Below the pieces are notes generated by a model, which made no database searches, was not told where the DNA came from, and was given only the letters and a program-made list of their open reading frames with translations. This document shows positions 19,903-32,980 of a stretch of DNA of 64,000 bases, in pieces (the first letter of the stretch is position 1; every line of letters starts with the position of its first letter). Position numbers and translations under genes: made by a program. The DNA is from Bretschneidera sinensis (taxonomy: Eukaryota > Streptophyta > Magnoliopsida > Brassicales > Akaniaceae), in contig CM043698.1 in NCBI GenBank assembly GCA_023935145.1, positions 148,763,125-148,827,124 of the forward strand, in the 5' to 3' direction.

Positions 19903-22075
19903 TATTAGGTTAGAAAAAACTTTAACCCAACCTAATGCGATTAACTCGTTATTTGATCAAATTGGTTTGGATCGAATTGGTTTTCAATTTAATATGTTTT
20001 TTAATTTAAAAATTAATTCAAATATGTCAAATGAAAAATAAAAAATATACTACAACAATTCATCATCTGTTAGTTTTAATTTCAATCCATACAATAAATT
20101 CATTAAACTTTTTAAATCCATCATTCACAAAATTGCAATGTTCTTTAATTCACTTAAAACAAACCAACTTAATTTAATACAAATCATATAAAAAGTAAAC
20201 AAATATTAAATTTTTGAGGTGCTTGATGAATCAAATTTTTAAAGGCTTCAATACCAATATCACACAACCTACAAATATCCCACAAATTTAATATAATAGA
20301 TGTATAAAATTCAACTAATATCAATTTCTTTTGATAAGAATATATACAAGATATATATTGTGATCCAAACTAGTCAATTAGAGTAGTTAAAAAATACTAC
20401 TCTATATACTTATATTATAATAAATAAATAAAATATATGGCAAATTATTCTGTACTATATCCAAGTTTGCTGAAATGACACTAGCATACCAAACTTTTTT
20501 AAAACCCACGATTCACTGTAAAACACCAATTTCCATTATCAAATAGCCTCAAAATGAATTTTTTTGAATAATCAAAATTTTAATTAGATATTAGTTTTCA
20601 TTATGACCAAAGTCTCTTTAGATATCATAAATATTACTTTTTAAAAAAATAAACCATTATTTTTTAGGCCTTTTAAAAAAATTGTCATCATTTTTTTTCA
20701 AAAATTGTTAAATGTGTATTTTAAATGGATTTATATTCTATTATATGGTATAAAACAAATTTTACTTCATTACCTATCACATCAAAAAATAAATGAATAT
20801 CAAAGACCATCATAAAATAAAAATCAAAGACATATTTTTATATATATTAAAAATTAAAATGATACTGCGTGTTTTTATTTTTTTAGAAAATATGAATTCA
20901 AATAGCCTAAAAATTTGTGTTGTAAACAATTTTGAGATAAATAATTGATAAATAGAAGTATTAAACTTATCATCACCACTCAGAGATATTTTAACACTAA
21001 TGGTAGTTTGGTTACCATAAAAAGTAATATTGAGTTAAAATCTTGATTCTTAAAATAAATTCGTTTTGGTCGGCGCTGTTTGATGGTGAAAATTGATGTT
21101 TTGAGGTAAATCATGAGTTTTAAAAAAGTTTGATATATTAGTATCATTTCAACATATTTAGAGATAATGCAATATAATTTGCCCAAAAATATATAGTACA
21201 CATTATAAGTGTATATATGATATTAAAAATATTCTCATCGAGTGGTAGGTTTAGGTCGGGTTCCAAAAATCTGAAACTGCAACTTAATCCAAAATTATCA
21301 GCTTTTTGCATTTCCTCAGCTCAAAATTAAAACGATGTTCACAAAACTCGACTCAAACTGACTTGTTGCATCGATTTAGAATGGTTTGCAGTTCAACCAG
21401 TCTTGTTGCTAACCCATATATAAGATGTAATCAAGCAAATCAAGTTAGGTTTCAACTTCTCGGAAAGAGTAAAATAAATTATGAAGAGCAATTAATAGCA
21501 TAAGCGAAAGAGCATTTCGTTAATCAATAACGATATTTATGTAGTTTTTAGTAGAAAATTACTACGATTTTTTTATAAGGTGCGATTATTGTCACAACCA
21601 AAATGATTGCGATCAGGCCCTTTTAAATGAGTAAAAAGTTATAAGACTAAAATGCCCCTATAGTAAGAATTGTGAGTCGAGTTGTGACCCTTTTTTCTTG
21701 TTCTTCATTTTCTGGGTGGACAAAATACAGAAAAAACAAAACAACACCACGCTGGGCAAACAAACGGTCATCACATCTGGTAACAAGATCAAATTATTCA
21801 AATTGAATGTATGTGTAACAATGATCCTTTGAATAATGGTGAAATATAGTGGCGATTAATACGGTAAATGTCCTCATCATTAGCATGCAAAATGCATATC
21901 TTTAGTAGGGTCAGGGATCAAAAAGGACGGATGCCATTGCTACGTGCTTGAAAAGATAGATTCTGTGGTGCCTCTAAAAAACAGGGATACTTTGTCATTT
22001 TATTTTGACATTTCAATATTCCTTTTAGATTTTAAAATCGATGAAATATGTTAGTTTGAGTGTTTCCATTAATAA
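19903..22075. other. AT-rich intergenic DNA
   Basis: About 2.2 kb, strongly AT-rich, with no gene, RNA or intact repeat I can support. Short open frames around 20980-21500 lack any recognisable domain. Confidence 0.4.
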
Positions 22076-22151
22076 CCCCTTTTGATAAGTTTTTCGGCTA
22101 AATACAGAAAAGACCCCTTTTGATAAGTTTTTCGGCTAAATACAGAAAAGG
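22076..22151 (+). repeat. Perfect 38-bp tandem duplication
   Basis: 22076-22113 and 22114-22151 are apparently identical except at the last base, the unit starting CCCCTTTTGATAAGTTTTTC. It lies 8 bp from the left LTR of the minus-strand copia element, so it may be linked to insertion or repair there. Confidence 0.8.
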
Positions 22152-22159
22152 TGCATGCG

Positions 22160-22250
22160 TGTTTGGTGAGAAATAAAGAACTATTTTATCTCTTTGTATG
22201 AATAAAATAGGTAAAATAATAATACCAAATAGGAGGGACTCACACCAACA
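22160..22250 (-). repeat. 3' LTR (left) of minus-strand copia element, internally deleted
   Basis: Only about 91 bp remain: both ends match the 566-bp partner LTR, but the middle is missing. The junction falls at a shared ATAGGAGG/ATA microhomology near 22229. The polypurine tract (AAGAGGGGGAGA on minus) lies directly inside it. Confidence 0.75.
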
Positions 22251-22264
22251 ATCTCCCCCTCTTG

Positions 22265-23777
22265 ACTCATGTGGAGGGCATAGCCATATTTGCAATCTTT
22301 TTGCACAACTCAAGTTTTTGCGAAGGCAAAGCTTTAGTCATCATATCCGATCTATTATCATCAGGATGGATTTTCTCAAGTTGTAATAACTTTATCTCTA
22401 GAACATCACAAATCCAATGATAACGCACATCAATATGCTTAGACCGATAATGAAATGTCGGATTTTTGCTGAGATGGATAGCACTCTGACTGCCACAGTA
22501 TCACCCGTACTTTTCTTGCTTCATGCCCAATTCTTGTAGGAACATCAACCATAGTAACTCCTTATAAGCTTCAGTCAATGCAATATATTCAGCCTCGGTA
22601 GAAGATAAAGCAATACATTTTTGAAGTTTAAACTACCACGTCACGGCTCCCTCTGCAAAAGTTATCAAGTACCCTGAAGTAGACTTTCGAGAGTCAATAT
22701 CACCTGCCATGTCGGCATTTGTAGAACCATCTAGCACAGGTTTACCTTCACCAAAACACATACACGTCTTAGAAGTACCAATGAGGTATCTAAGAATCCA
22801 TTTAACAGCTAACCAATGTTCTTTCCCTGGATTAGAGAGAAATCGACTGACAACACCAACTACATGAGTGATATCTGGCCTTGTACAAACCATGGCATAC
22901 ATCAAACTGCCAACTGCAGAAGCATAAGGAACTTTCTTCATTTATTCTTTCTCTTTCTCACTAATAGGGCACTACTTGGAACTAAGCTTGAAGTGACCTG
23001 CAAGTGGAGTAATAACAGGTTTCGCACTGTTCACATGAAATCTCTTAAGAATCCTCTCAATGTAACCTTCTTAAGATAACCACAACTTCCCATGCTTTCT
23101 ATCACGGGAGATCTTCATACCAAGAATCTGTTTCGCTGGTCCCAAATCCTTTATAGCAAATGATTTACCGAGGTTCTTCTTCAATTCATCGATTTTGATA
23201 ATATCATGACCAACAATTAACATGTCATCCACATAAAGTAAGAGAAAAATAAAGTTATTATAAAAAAACTTCTTAACAACACACAATGATCCGAAGTAAT
23301 CCGACTGTAACCATGATTCTCCATTAAAGAATCAAATTTCTTATACCACTATCTGGGTGCCTGCTTGAGACCATACAAACTATTTCTCAATCTGCACACC
23401 AGCTGTTCTTTACCTTTGATTTTGAACCCCTCAAACTGCTCCATGTAAATCTCTTCCTCTAGATCACTATAGAGGAAGGCAGTTTTCACATCAAGTTGTT
23501 CTATATCTAAGTTCATACAAGCAACCATGCCAAGAACAGCTCGGATAGAAGACATCTTTACTACAGGTGAGAAAATTTCTTCAAAATCAATTCCTTTCTT
23601 TTGACTGAACTCTTTCACAATTAGTCTTGCCTTGTACCTAGGTTGTGAGCTCTTATCTTCAATCTTCAACCTGTAGACCCATTTGGTTTTAAGTGATCTT
23701 TTTACCTTAAGCAGTTTCACCAAGTCATATGTGTGGTTTTCATGCAAGGATTTCATCTTATCTTGCATGGATTTCAA
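22265..23777 (-). pseudogene. Reverse transcriptase / RNase H remnant of minus-strand copia
   Basis: 23777-23349 is the RT N-terminal half (DVKTAFLYSDLEEEIYMEQ). 23286-23071 holds the active site LLLYVDDMLIVG. 22941-22633 is the connection and RNase H start. Sequence down to about 22265 still shows the end of RNase H (STEAEYIAL, KNPTFHYRSKHID). Stops and frame changes separate the blocks. Confidence 0.85.
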
Positions 23778-23924
23778 CCACTATTTTTTATGATCATCCG
23801 TCATAGCTTTATCATAAAATTCTGGTTCTCCCCCATCTATAAGCATCACATACTCATGAGGAGAATATCGTCTAGCAGGCTGGTGCTCTCTGGTGGATCT
23901 TCTCAACTGAGGTTCTGTAAGGGC

Positions 23925-24969
23925 TTACTGAACTTCTTGTTCTATATGTTCATCATGAGGCAAATCAGTAACTAAAGGATCATTAACAAGTGGAGGAATA
24001 TCACTATCATTATCATTTGTATCTTTATTTTCTTCCTGAATTTCTCCCTCGTGATCATCATGAGCTACAACTGAAGAAGAAATTGGATCCAAGTTAATAG
24101 GTTTTTCATTGAAAGACTTAGGTTTCACAATCTTCTGTAAGTCTTCAATGGTTTGGTCCTCAAGGAACACAACATCTCTACTTCTAATAATTTTCTTCTC
24201 TTTCGGATCCCACAATTTGTAACCAAATTCTTCATGTGCATAACACAAGAAGATACACTCTTTAGTCTTACTATCAAGGTTGAATCTCTTATCTTTAGGA
24301 ATGTGAACAAAAGCTGTGCACCCAAACACCCTCAAATGTTGGTAGGACACATCTTTCTCAGTCCAAACCTTCTTTGATACATCACCATTCAAAGAAACTG
24401 AAGGAGAAAGGTTAAACAAGTCAACTGCAGTCCTCATTGCCTCACCCAAAAGGTTTTAGGCAACTTTGCATGAGAGAACATACACCTAATTCTTTCTTCT
24501 ATAGTTTTGTTCATTCTCTCTGCTACACCATTCTCCTGCAGTGTTTTAGGAACAGTTTTCTAAAGCCTGATACCAAAATCCCTATAATACTTCTCAAAAT
24601 GACCCATGTATTCACCACCATTATCTGCTCTAACACATTTCAATTTCTGACCAGTTTCTCTTTCAACTTTCACATGAAATTCTTTGAATGCATCAAAGAC
24701 CTAATCCTTGGAATATAAAGCAACAACCCACACTTTTCTAGAGAAATCGTCAATAAAAGTCACAAAATAAATGGAACCACTAAGAGATTTATCTGTCATA
24801 TAACAAACATTAGTGTGAACCAAATCCAAAATAGTATTACATCTAGAAAGAGGAGTTCTAAGAAAAGAAATTCTTCTTTGTTTTCCAGCCAAGTAATGAA
24901 CACAAGTTTTCAGAGATCTACCTTTCATGGGAGGTAATGTTTGCTTTCTGGATAGAATTTGGAGCCCTT
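23925..24969 (-). pseudogene. Integrase remnant of minus-strand copia
   Basis: Continues the integrase interrupted at 31076. 24969-24701 contains the end of the zinc-binding region and the core start (VTFIDDFSRKVW). Between 24700 and 24450 the core is broken by stops. 24449-23925 encodes the C-terminal part (VFGCTAFVHIPK and an acidic linker). It would insert element cDNA into the genome; this copy cannot. Confidence 0.8.
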
Positions 24970-25873
24970 TGTTGGTGTTTGTCCAAGGTTTAAACAAGGT
25001 TGGAAGAGGTTCAGCATTTGTCCTTGAAGCCTCAGCACACTAGGTGTGCGCCTCAGCACACAGCAGGAAAATGGTCCAGCATCAGGTCAAGCCGCAGCCC
25101 AGCCTTGTCTAGGCCACGGTGCACAACAAGGAGGAGTGCAAGGAGGAAGGGCAAGCAGCGGCGCAGCCTCCCCCAGGCCACGGCGCACAGAGTGGCAGCA
25201 AGTGTACCCTGCTCCAGGCCGCAGCACACCCTGTTCCAGGCCACACCTTGAAGGCACACATGGTCCATTTGGTTCAGCTTTTTGTTAGGTGCATGAGACA
25301 TGTTCAAAATGCACAAGATCATTTAGAATTGATTGAGGGCTAAGGTTGATTGGCCTTCAAGATCTAAGGGTGGATATTGATCCTCAAGATTGATCAACAA
25401 GTTGGTGCACTATATAAAAGGTCACCTAGCTTCATTGTGACATAACTTGTGATAGAAAATGAGATTAATTGTAAAGAGTGCAAAGACACAAAACAAGAGA
25501 GACTCATTTGTAAGGCTGGTTGTTTAGAAGAGAGAATAGAATAGAAAAGGGACTCAAGAGTTTGTAAGGGGAATTTTCTTGGGAAAATTCCAGGGTTAGT
25601 TCTTATCACTTTATTTTTCTTTTTCTTCTTTGTTGCTTCAAGAACTTGTGGATTCTTGAAGAGGTGTTGCTGGATTATAAAGAACCATTGATTTAGTGCA
25701 GAGAGTTCAGAGGAACTCACGGGGACATAGGCTATTACCGAACCTCGATAACAAATTGTTGTGTCCTTTCTTTTCTTTGATTTTTGTTTCTGTTTCTGAT
25801 TCATTACAAGTCACTCTAGACTTGGGTGTTTGAAAGATCATCACCTGGTCATCTTCAAGGTGATATTTCAACA
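24970..25873 (+). repeat. 5' LTR of nested copia element
   Basis: Starts TGTTGGTGTTTGTCC and ends TTTCAACA, about 904 bp. It contains a GC-rich block (25030-25260) with an inverted GCACACTAGGTGTGC, and a TATA candidate (CTATATAAAAGG near 25410). Longer than the 3' copy because of indels of about 12, 20 and 24 bp. Confidence 0.87.
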
Positions 25874-26127
25874 GTGGTATCAGAGTCGGAGGAACTTTGA
25901 AGAGTGGGTATCGGAGCAAGAACAGAAAGTATCGGAGTCAAGACTCCAAGAATCAAAGATCAACTTCTTGGGTGATTCAAGAACGGAGTAAAGATCAAGA
26001 TCAGATCGTGTTCTTGAGGGTCATTCAAGAACGATATTGAGATCCATCTTTGATCGGGTTCTTAAGGTTTAGAAGAAATTGGAAAGCATTTGTGGGTACT
26101 GCATAAATCTGGGATTTTCTCTGCAAG

Positions 26128-27018
26128 ATGGCTTCAAATTTTTGTGTTGAGAAGTTTGATGGAAAGGGAGACTTTTCCCTTTGGAAACAGAAGATCAAGA
26201 CTGTTCTTATGCAACAGAAGGCGGACTTGGCTATTGGAGAAGATAACACTTTTCCAGCAAGTATCATGAAAGTCCAGCGGATTGAGATAAAGAAGATGGC
26301 ATACAGCACCATTTTCTTGCACATGTCGAATAGTGTCATAAGGGAGTGCGGAGACTCGAAAGATCCTGCTGTCATATGGAAGAAACTAGATGAGTTGTTT
26401 CTTACCAAAACTCTCCCTAATAAGATTTTATCTTCTTAAAAGAAACTTGGCTTTTAAAATGGATCCTAGTAAAGAGTTGCAATATAATCTTGATGTGTTT
26501 AATAAACTAGTTCAAGATTTGAATAGCTGTAGCATTACATTCCCGGATGAACAATTGGCTGTTATTTTGTTGAATTCTCTTCCCTGATTGTTTGATAATT
26601 TGATTAATGCTATTGAGTATGGAAGAGATACTTTAACCAAGGAAATTGTGATCAATGCCATAAGGCTCATGATTTCAAAGCCAAGATGAGGGAAGTATCA
26701 AGTGGAGAAGGGTTGTTCATTAGAGGAAGGCCAGCAACTCGGAATGGTAGTAGCTTTTATGGCAACTACCGGGAGAAATCAAGAGGTAGAGGGCAGATCA
26801 ATGGGAGATCTCATTCCAAAACAAGATTTGAAGGAAAGAAATGCTTCTACTGTAACAAGGAGGGCCATTTTAGAAAATATTGCAAGAAGAAGATGTGGGA
26901 TGAGAGAGGAGGAAGCCATACCAAGAATGGAGAGGCTTCGGTTACCAAAGGAGAACAACAAGATGATGTTCTTATTATATACTCAAATGTGAGCAGGAGG
27001 CAAGGCAGCGAGAAATGA
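26128..27018 (+). pseudogene. gag remnant of nested copia element
   Basis: Capsid start MASNFCVEKFDGKGDFSLWK at 26128, then a frame change near 26420 and a stop at 26587. From 26686 a basic, Gly/Arg-rich stretch ends in a good zinc knuckle (CFYCNKEGHFRKYC). Stops at TGA 27016. Confidence 0.85.
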
Positions 27019-28320
27019 ATTCTGGATTCTGAGTGCACTTATTACATATGCCCTCACAAGGAATGGTTCAAGAATTTCCAAGAAACCACTGATGGAAAGG
27101 TTTTCTTGGGGAATGATACTTTTTGCCAAGTGAGGGGGATAGGAGACATCCAGTTGAGGATGTTTGATGGAGTCACAAGATTACTGTGGAATGTGAGGTA
27201 TCTTCCGGATATGAAGAGGAATTTGATCTCATTGAGGCACCTAGATTCCATGGGGTATTCATACAAAGCAGAGGGAGGAAAGATCAAGGTGACCAAATGA
27301 TCTTTAATAGTGATCAAAGCAACAATAAAAGATGGACTCTATAAGATGATCGGAGAGATAAAAATCAATGATTAAGCAGCAAGCTTGATGGCTGAGATGG
27401 ATAGGGCAGCCCTTTGGCACACTCGCTCGGGTCATATGAGTGAAAAGGGCCTGCAAGTTCTTAGCAAGGATGGTCTACTTGGAGGAGACAAAGTAGAAAA
27501 ATTGGATTTATGTGAGTGTTGCATTCTTGGGAAGCAACATCGGGTCAGCTTCAACACCGGAGTGCACGAGTCTAAGGAGATTCTTAACTACATTCATTCG
27601 GACCTTTGGGGACCAGCGAGAACACCAACACAAGGAGGTAACTTTTACTTTTCTATCTTTAATTGATGATTATTCAAGAAAGGTTTGAGTTTATTTTCTT
27701 AAAAATAAATCAGATGCTTTGAATAAATTTGTGGTGTGGAAAAGTTTACTGGAGACTCAAACGGGTAGGGTAGTTAAGGCTTTACGAACCGATAATGGCT
27801 TAGAATTTTGTAATAAGCAATTTGATAAATTCTGTGAGTTAAATGGAATTCTAAGGCATTGAACAGTTGTAAAAACACCTCAGCAAAATGGAGTTGCTGA
27901 GAGGATGAATAGAACCCTTATGGAAAAAGTTAGGCGTATGTTAATAGGATTCGGTTAACCAAAATATTTTTGGGGCGAAACTGTGTCTACTGCTGCATAC
28001 TTGGTAAATAGATCACCCATTTGAGCTTTAGAGCTCAAGACTCCCATGGAGATGTGGAGTGGAAAACCTCCTGAGTTGAGCAACCTTAGGACTTTTGGGT
28101 GTGCTGCATTTGCACATTAAAAGGATGATAAACTTAACCCAAGGTCTAGAAAATGTGTATTTCTAGGGTATGGTGATAGGGTTAAGGGGCATAGGTTGTG
28201 GCCTTTAGAACCAAAAGGAATGAAACTCATTATAAGTAGGGATGTTATTTTTAATAAATTGTTATTTCCCTATTTGGAGAAAACTAACGCCGCAAGGGCT
28301 AGTGAGTAAACCAGTCCAGA
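27019..28320 (+). pseudogene. Protease and integrase remnant of nested copia element
   Basis: The protease catalytic triad appears as D-S-E instead of D-S-G (about 27025). The HHCC zinc site (WHTRSGHMS...CECC) and core start (HSDLWGP) lie at 27385-27666. The core continues in another frame with RTDNGLEF and PQQNGVAERMNR, so its catalytic Asp and Glu are kept, but stops occur near 27690, 27860, 27957, 28020 and 28118. The C-terminal part runs to about 28320. Confidence 0.83.
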
Positions 28321-28559
28321 ATTTGTGGAGCATCACATCAAGAACAATTCAGTTAAGGTAGAGCAAGGAAGCCAAGAGGGTTCGAACCAGGTAGAGCCCA
28401 TTAATGAAGGTCATGCTCAGGATACTCAAGAGGAGGCTGGACTAGAAGAGGTTGATGCAGCAAGTTAGAATGATTACCAACTCACAAAAAGACCGGGAAA
28501 AGAGGGTGGTCAGAGCACCTTTGAAATATGGGTTTGCGGATGCTAATGTAGCAGCTCCT

Positions 28560-30150
28560 TGGACAGAAAGATAAGTTGAACCAGAAACTTACATGGATGC
28601 CATGGAATGTAAAGAGTCACCAAAGTGGCAGCTAACTATGGAGGAAGAAACAGATTCTTTGAGGAAGAATAACTTTTGAGAATTGGTGCCCAAACCAGTA
28701 AAACAGAGAGTTGTGGATTATAGGTGGATCTACAAGATCAAAGAAGGAAACACTCCAGGGGATAAAGTCTAATATAAAGCTAGGCTGGTGGCGAAGGGGT
28801 TCACACAAAGGGAATGCATAGATTTCACCGAAATAGTCTCACCAGCTGTGAAATACAAGACGATACAAATAGTATTGGCTATGGTGGTCCAATTTGAGTG
28901 GGAGATGGAGCAAATGGATGTAAAGACAGCGTTCTTACATGGAGAGCTTGATGAGACCATCTATATGAGGCAACCCGAAGGCTATGAAGAAAGAAAGCAG
29001 GGAAAGTTATTGTGCAAATTGAAGAAATCTCTCTATGGCCTGAAGCAATCACCTCAACAATGGAATAAGAGGTTTGATTCCTTTGTAACAAGCTTGGGTT
29101 TCATTAGGAACTACTATGATTCGTGCTTGTATTGCAAGGGGCACAAGGTGGAGAAAATAGTGATCATCCTTATCTATGTTGATGATATATTGCTGATTGG
29201 GAGCAACATGAAGAGGATAAAAGAATTGAAATCTCAACTCAGTGAGGAGTTTGAGATGAAGGATCTTGGCTATGCACAGAAGATCCTTGGGATGAATATA
29301 ATCTGAGAAATGGAGAGAAACAGATTGAAGATCTCTCAAACTTCCTATATAAAGAAGATAATATCTAAGTTCTCTATGGAAGATAGCAAACCAATGAAGG
29401 TTTCCCTTGCTGGTCATTTCAAGTTCTCTAGCGATCAATGCCCAAGATCAGAGGCGGAGAAGAAGAAAATGGAAAAATGTCCCTTACTCTAGTGCAGTTG
29501 GTTCAGTTGTGTTCACCATGGTAAACACTAGACCTGATATTACTCATGCAATAAGTGTTCTCAGTGGATTTATGAGTAATCCTGGAAATGAGCATTGGCT
29601 TGGGATGAAGTGGTTGCTGAGGTACTTGAAGGGAAGCCCAGAAGTGGGGTTGATTTATGAGAAGAGGGGTAAGTCCATCTGTCTTGAGGGTTATGCGGAT
29701 TCGGACTATGGAGAAGACCAAGATAAAAGAAGATCGATTACCTCTTACTTCTTCAACTTAAATGGATGTTGTATAAGTTGGAAGGCTCAGTTGCAGCTGG
29801 TGGTAGCACTCTCAACAACCGAGGCTAAGTACATAGCGACAACGGAAGCAATTAAGGAGGCTATGTGGTGCAAAGGGTTGTTGGAAGAGTTGAAGGTCTT
29901 GAAAGAGCAGGTGGTGGTGTATTCGGATAGCCAAAGTGCGTTGCACTTGTGTAAGAATCCGATGTTCCATGAGAGGACAAAGCACATGGATGCTCGGTAT
30001 CATTTCATTCGGGAAAATGTTATAGAATGATGCATTCATGTGGACAAGGTATCCACGGAGGAAAATCCTACAGATTTAGGCACCAAGGTTCTACCTCTAA
30101 GTAAGTTCAATCATTGCCTTGGACTACTTAGGATTGGAGTCGGTTGATAT
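28560..30150 (+). pseudogene. Reverse transcriptase / RNase H remnant of nested copia element
   Basis: An RT frame with early stops at about 28678 and 28770, then open 28788-29306 with DVKTAFLHGELDETIYMRQ and the active site LIYVDDILLIG. Stop at 29304. RNase H follows at 29407-30030, retaining STTEAKYIA and KNPMFHERTKHMD. The tail fades out near 30150. Confidence 0.88.
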
Positions 30151-30228
30151 GGTGACTCAAGATGAGTTTGGATCCTGAGTTCTCAGCACAATAGGTTCGG
30201 GTTTAAACGCTTAGACAAAGGTAGAGAT

Positions 30229-31075
30229 TATTGGTGTTTGTCCAAGGTTGGAAGAGGTTCAACATTTGTCCTTGAAGCCTCAGCACACTAGGTGTGCATC
30301 TCAACATACAGTAGGAAAATGGTCCAGCATCAGGTCAAGCCATGGCCCAGCCTTGTTCAAGCCATGACGTACAGCAAGGAAGAGTGCAAAGAAGAGGGGC
30401 AGGCCGCGGCACAGCCTCCCCCAGGCCACGGTGCACAGAGTGGCAGTAAGTGTACCCTACTCCAGGCCGCACCTTGAAGGCACACATGATCCATTTGGTT
30501 CAGCTTTTTGTTAGGTGCGTGAGACATGTTTAAAACGCACAGGATCACTTAGAATTGATTGAGAGCTAGGGTTGATTGGTCCTCAAGATCTAAGGGTGGA
30601 TATTGATCCTCAAGATTAGTCAAGAAGTTGGTGCACTATATAAAGGGTCACCTAGCTTCATTGTGACATAACTTGTGATAGAAAGTAAGATCAATTGTAA
30701 AGAGTGAAAAAACACAAAACAAGAGAGACTCATTTGTAAGGCTGGTTGTTTAGAAAAGAGAGTAGAATAGAAAGGGGATTCAAGGGCTTGTAAGGGGCTA
30801 GTTCTTATCACTTTCTGTTTCTTCTTCTTCTTTATTCCTTCAAGAACTTGTGGATTCTTGAAGAGGTGTTGTTGGATTGTAAAGAACCATTGATTTAGTG
30901 CAGAGAGTTCAGAGGAACTCACGAGGATGTAAGCTATTGCCGAACCTCGATAGTAAATTGTTGTGTCCTTTCTTTTCTTTGATTTCTGTTTTTGTTTCTG
31001 ATTCATTACAAGTCACTCTAGACTTGGGTGTTTGGAAGATCACCACATGGGCATCTTCGAGGTGATTTGCCAACA
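30229..31075 (+). repeat. 3' LTR of nested copia element
   Basis: Aligns end to end with 24970-25873. The first dinucleotide is TA instead of TG; it ends GCCAACA. About 847 bp. Confidence 0.87.
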
Positions 31076-31076
31076 C

Positions 31077-32400
31077 TTTTTTCTCACTCATGTGACCAAG
31101 CCGCTTATGCCATAACTCAACGGACTCATCTTCAATTTCATTCACCTGGTTTTGACATGCTTTAGCTTGCAATCTGTAAAGGCGATCAATCTTCTTTCCT
31201 CTTGTAAGAATCAATGAGCCTCTAGAGAGCTTCCACAATCCATGTTTGAAGTTACTCTTATAACCTTCATCCTTAAGTTGAGTAGTGGAGATTAGATTAA
31301 GATGAATACCAGGAACATGTTTAGCATCTTTCAAGAGTAATCCGCATCCAGTGTTAGTTTCCAACCAAATATCTCCCACACTGATAACTTTACATGAAGC
31401 ACCACTGGCTGTCTTCACATAGCCAAAATCACCAACAACATAGGTTAAAAATACATCTCTGTGAGAAGTAATATGAGATGTAGCACCTGTGTCAGCTACC
31501 CAAGTGGGGTCATAACATGTGAAATTAACAGAAACATCATCACAAACAACAATAACATCAGCATCAGATGCAACTATAGCTGTACCACCGTCTACTTTAT
31601 TCTCTTTGTTTTTTTTCCTTATTTTGTTCTCTCTTTATTTTCCTAAACTCAGGCCTAATATGACCAGGCTTGTTGCAATAATGATATATAACTCATTTTC
31701 TAGACTTTGATCTCCATCTAGGCTTATCACTTGATTTATCATGATTGTAAGGAGGTTTTCTGCTTTTAATTCTCCTCTTACTCTCTGTAACTAGTGCCTG
31801 AGCCTCAGAAGAGACTCCCTACTAATTTCTTCTGGTTTCTTCATTAAACATATTGTCTTTAACATGTGCCAATGTCAATGCTCCATCATCAGTAGAATTA
31901 CTAACTGATACCAACAATATATCCCAACTATATGGCAATAAACTCAACAATAACAAGGCCTATAACTCATCATCAAGCACAAGCTTCAAGATTGTCAACT
32001 GATTCAATAAACTCTAAAACTCATTCAAGTGCTCTGCAATTGAGCGGCCCTCCTTGTATTTCAGATTTACAAGTTTTCTTATAATTAAAGCCTTATTCTG
32101 AATAGACTTTCTTTCATACAGAGATTCCAGCTTCTTCGAGGGTGTGGTTGTATTAGTCTCAGTGGCTACATGATGAAATACACTTTGATCAATCCATTGA
32201 CGAATCACACCGACAACGTTCCTCTGCAAAATCTTACAATCTTCATTAGTTTTGCCTGGCGGCTTGTTTCCATTACTTTCAATAGGGCCATGCATATCCC
32301 TACAGTATAATAAATCCAACATTCTAGGCTTCCAAACTGAGTACCTGAATTTTCTTCCATTTTAATTCACACAAAAATTCACAACCCAATCAACCAAAAT
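31077..32400 (-). pseudogene. gag, protease and integrase N-terminus of minus-strand copia
   Basis: A gag capsid piece lies at 32322-32014. A zinc-knuckle-like CNKPGHIRPEF follows near 31680, but its first and last Cys are replaced. The protease active site DTGATSHI is seen near 31490. The stretch 31418-31077 carries the gag-pre-integrase sequence ending WHKRLGHMSEK, where the nested element interrupts it. Several stops separate the parts. Confidence 0.8.
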
Positions 32401-32414
32401 CTCTGATACTACTT

Positions 32415-32980
32415 TGTTGGGAAATAAAATACTATTTTCCCTCTTTGTGTGAATAAAATAGGCAAAATAATAATACCAAATAATCACAATTGAAAATAAT
32501 AATCAAATCACCAAAATCAAGACACCGAATTTTTGTGTGAAAAACCCCTTCAATGTGAAAAGGAAAAACCACGGGACCTAGTCCAAGCAAAAATCCCTAT
32601 AGCAAGTAGAAGATTAACAAATAATTTTATCGTCACTCTAAAAGGCGGATTTCAACAATAATCTACCAAACAAAAATTAAACTGATCTCACCTAAACAAG
32701 CTGTAATAGAAGCAAGCAAATGAACAAAATATATCAACTTGAAGCTTTCACCATGTAGGATCAATATCCAAAATTTTGAGTTCAAACTACGATGAAATCG
32801 ACCTCCAAATCGGATCAGAACAATATAAAAAACTAAAAAATATATTTACTCCCAATCTGATTTCGACAGCTCTAATAAAAGAAAGAAACTCGCACTTAAC
32901 AGAGGAGTATACCATGGCCACGTAAGCAAAATTAATTTTAATTGGTGGTGACCCCCACATAGGAGGAACCTACACCAACC
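32415..32980 (-). repeat. 5' LTR (right) of minus-strand copia element
   Basis: On plus it runs from TGTTGGGAAATAAAATAC to ACCTACACCAACC, about 566 bp. Its inner end abuts the primer site. Confidence 0.75.

Larger units (their letters stand above)
24970..31075 (+). mobile_element. Nested Ty1-copia retrotransposon on plus
   Basis: LTRs at 24970-25873 and 30229-31075 bracket gag, protease, integrase, RT and RNase H on plus. It is inserted into integrase of the minus-strand copia element, so it is the younger of the two. The target is the A/T run encoding SEK(K)GLQ. Flanks CCCTT and CTTTT give at best an imperfect duplication. The primer site is TGGTATCAGAGTCGG after the first LTR. Many stops mean it is now inactive. 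Confidence 0.92.
22160..32980 (-). mobile_element. Ty1-copia retrotransposon on minus, interrupted by a second copia element
   Basis: On minus the order is 5' LTR (32980-32415), tRNA-Met primer site (about 32413-32396), gag, protease, integrase start, a break at 31076/24969, the rest of integrase, RT, RNase H, polypurine tract (22263-22251) and 3' LTR (22250-22160). The two halves of the integrase region join in sequence across the inserted plus-strand element. Several stops and frame changes show it is dead. The 3' LTR has lost about 475 bp internally. Confidence 0.9.

Noticed and set aside
25000..25343. Open frames of 74-89 codons rich in Arg, Ala and Cys
   Set aside because: They lie in the GC-rich part of a copia LTR, appear in several frames and lack any domain.
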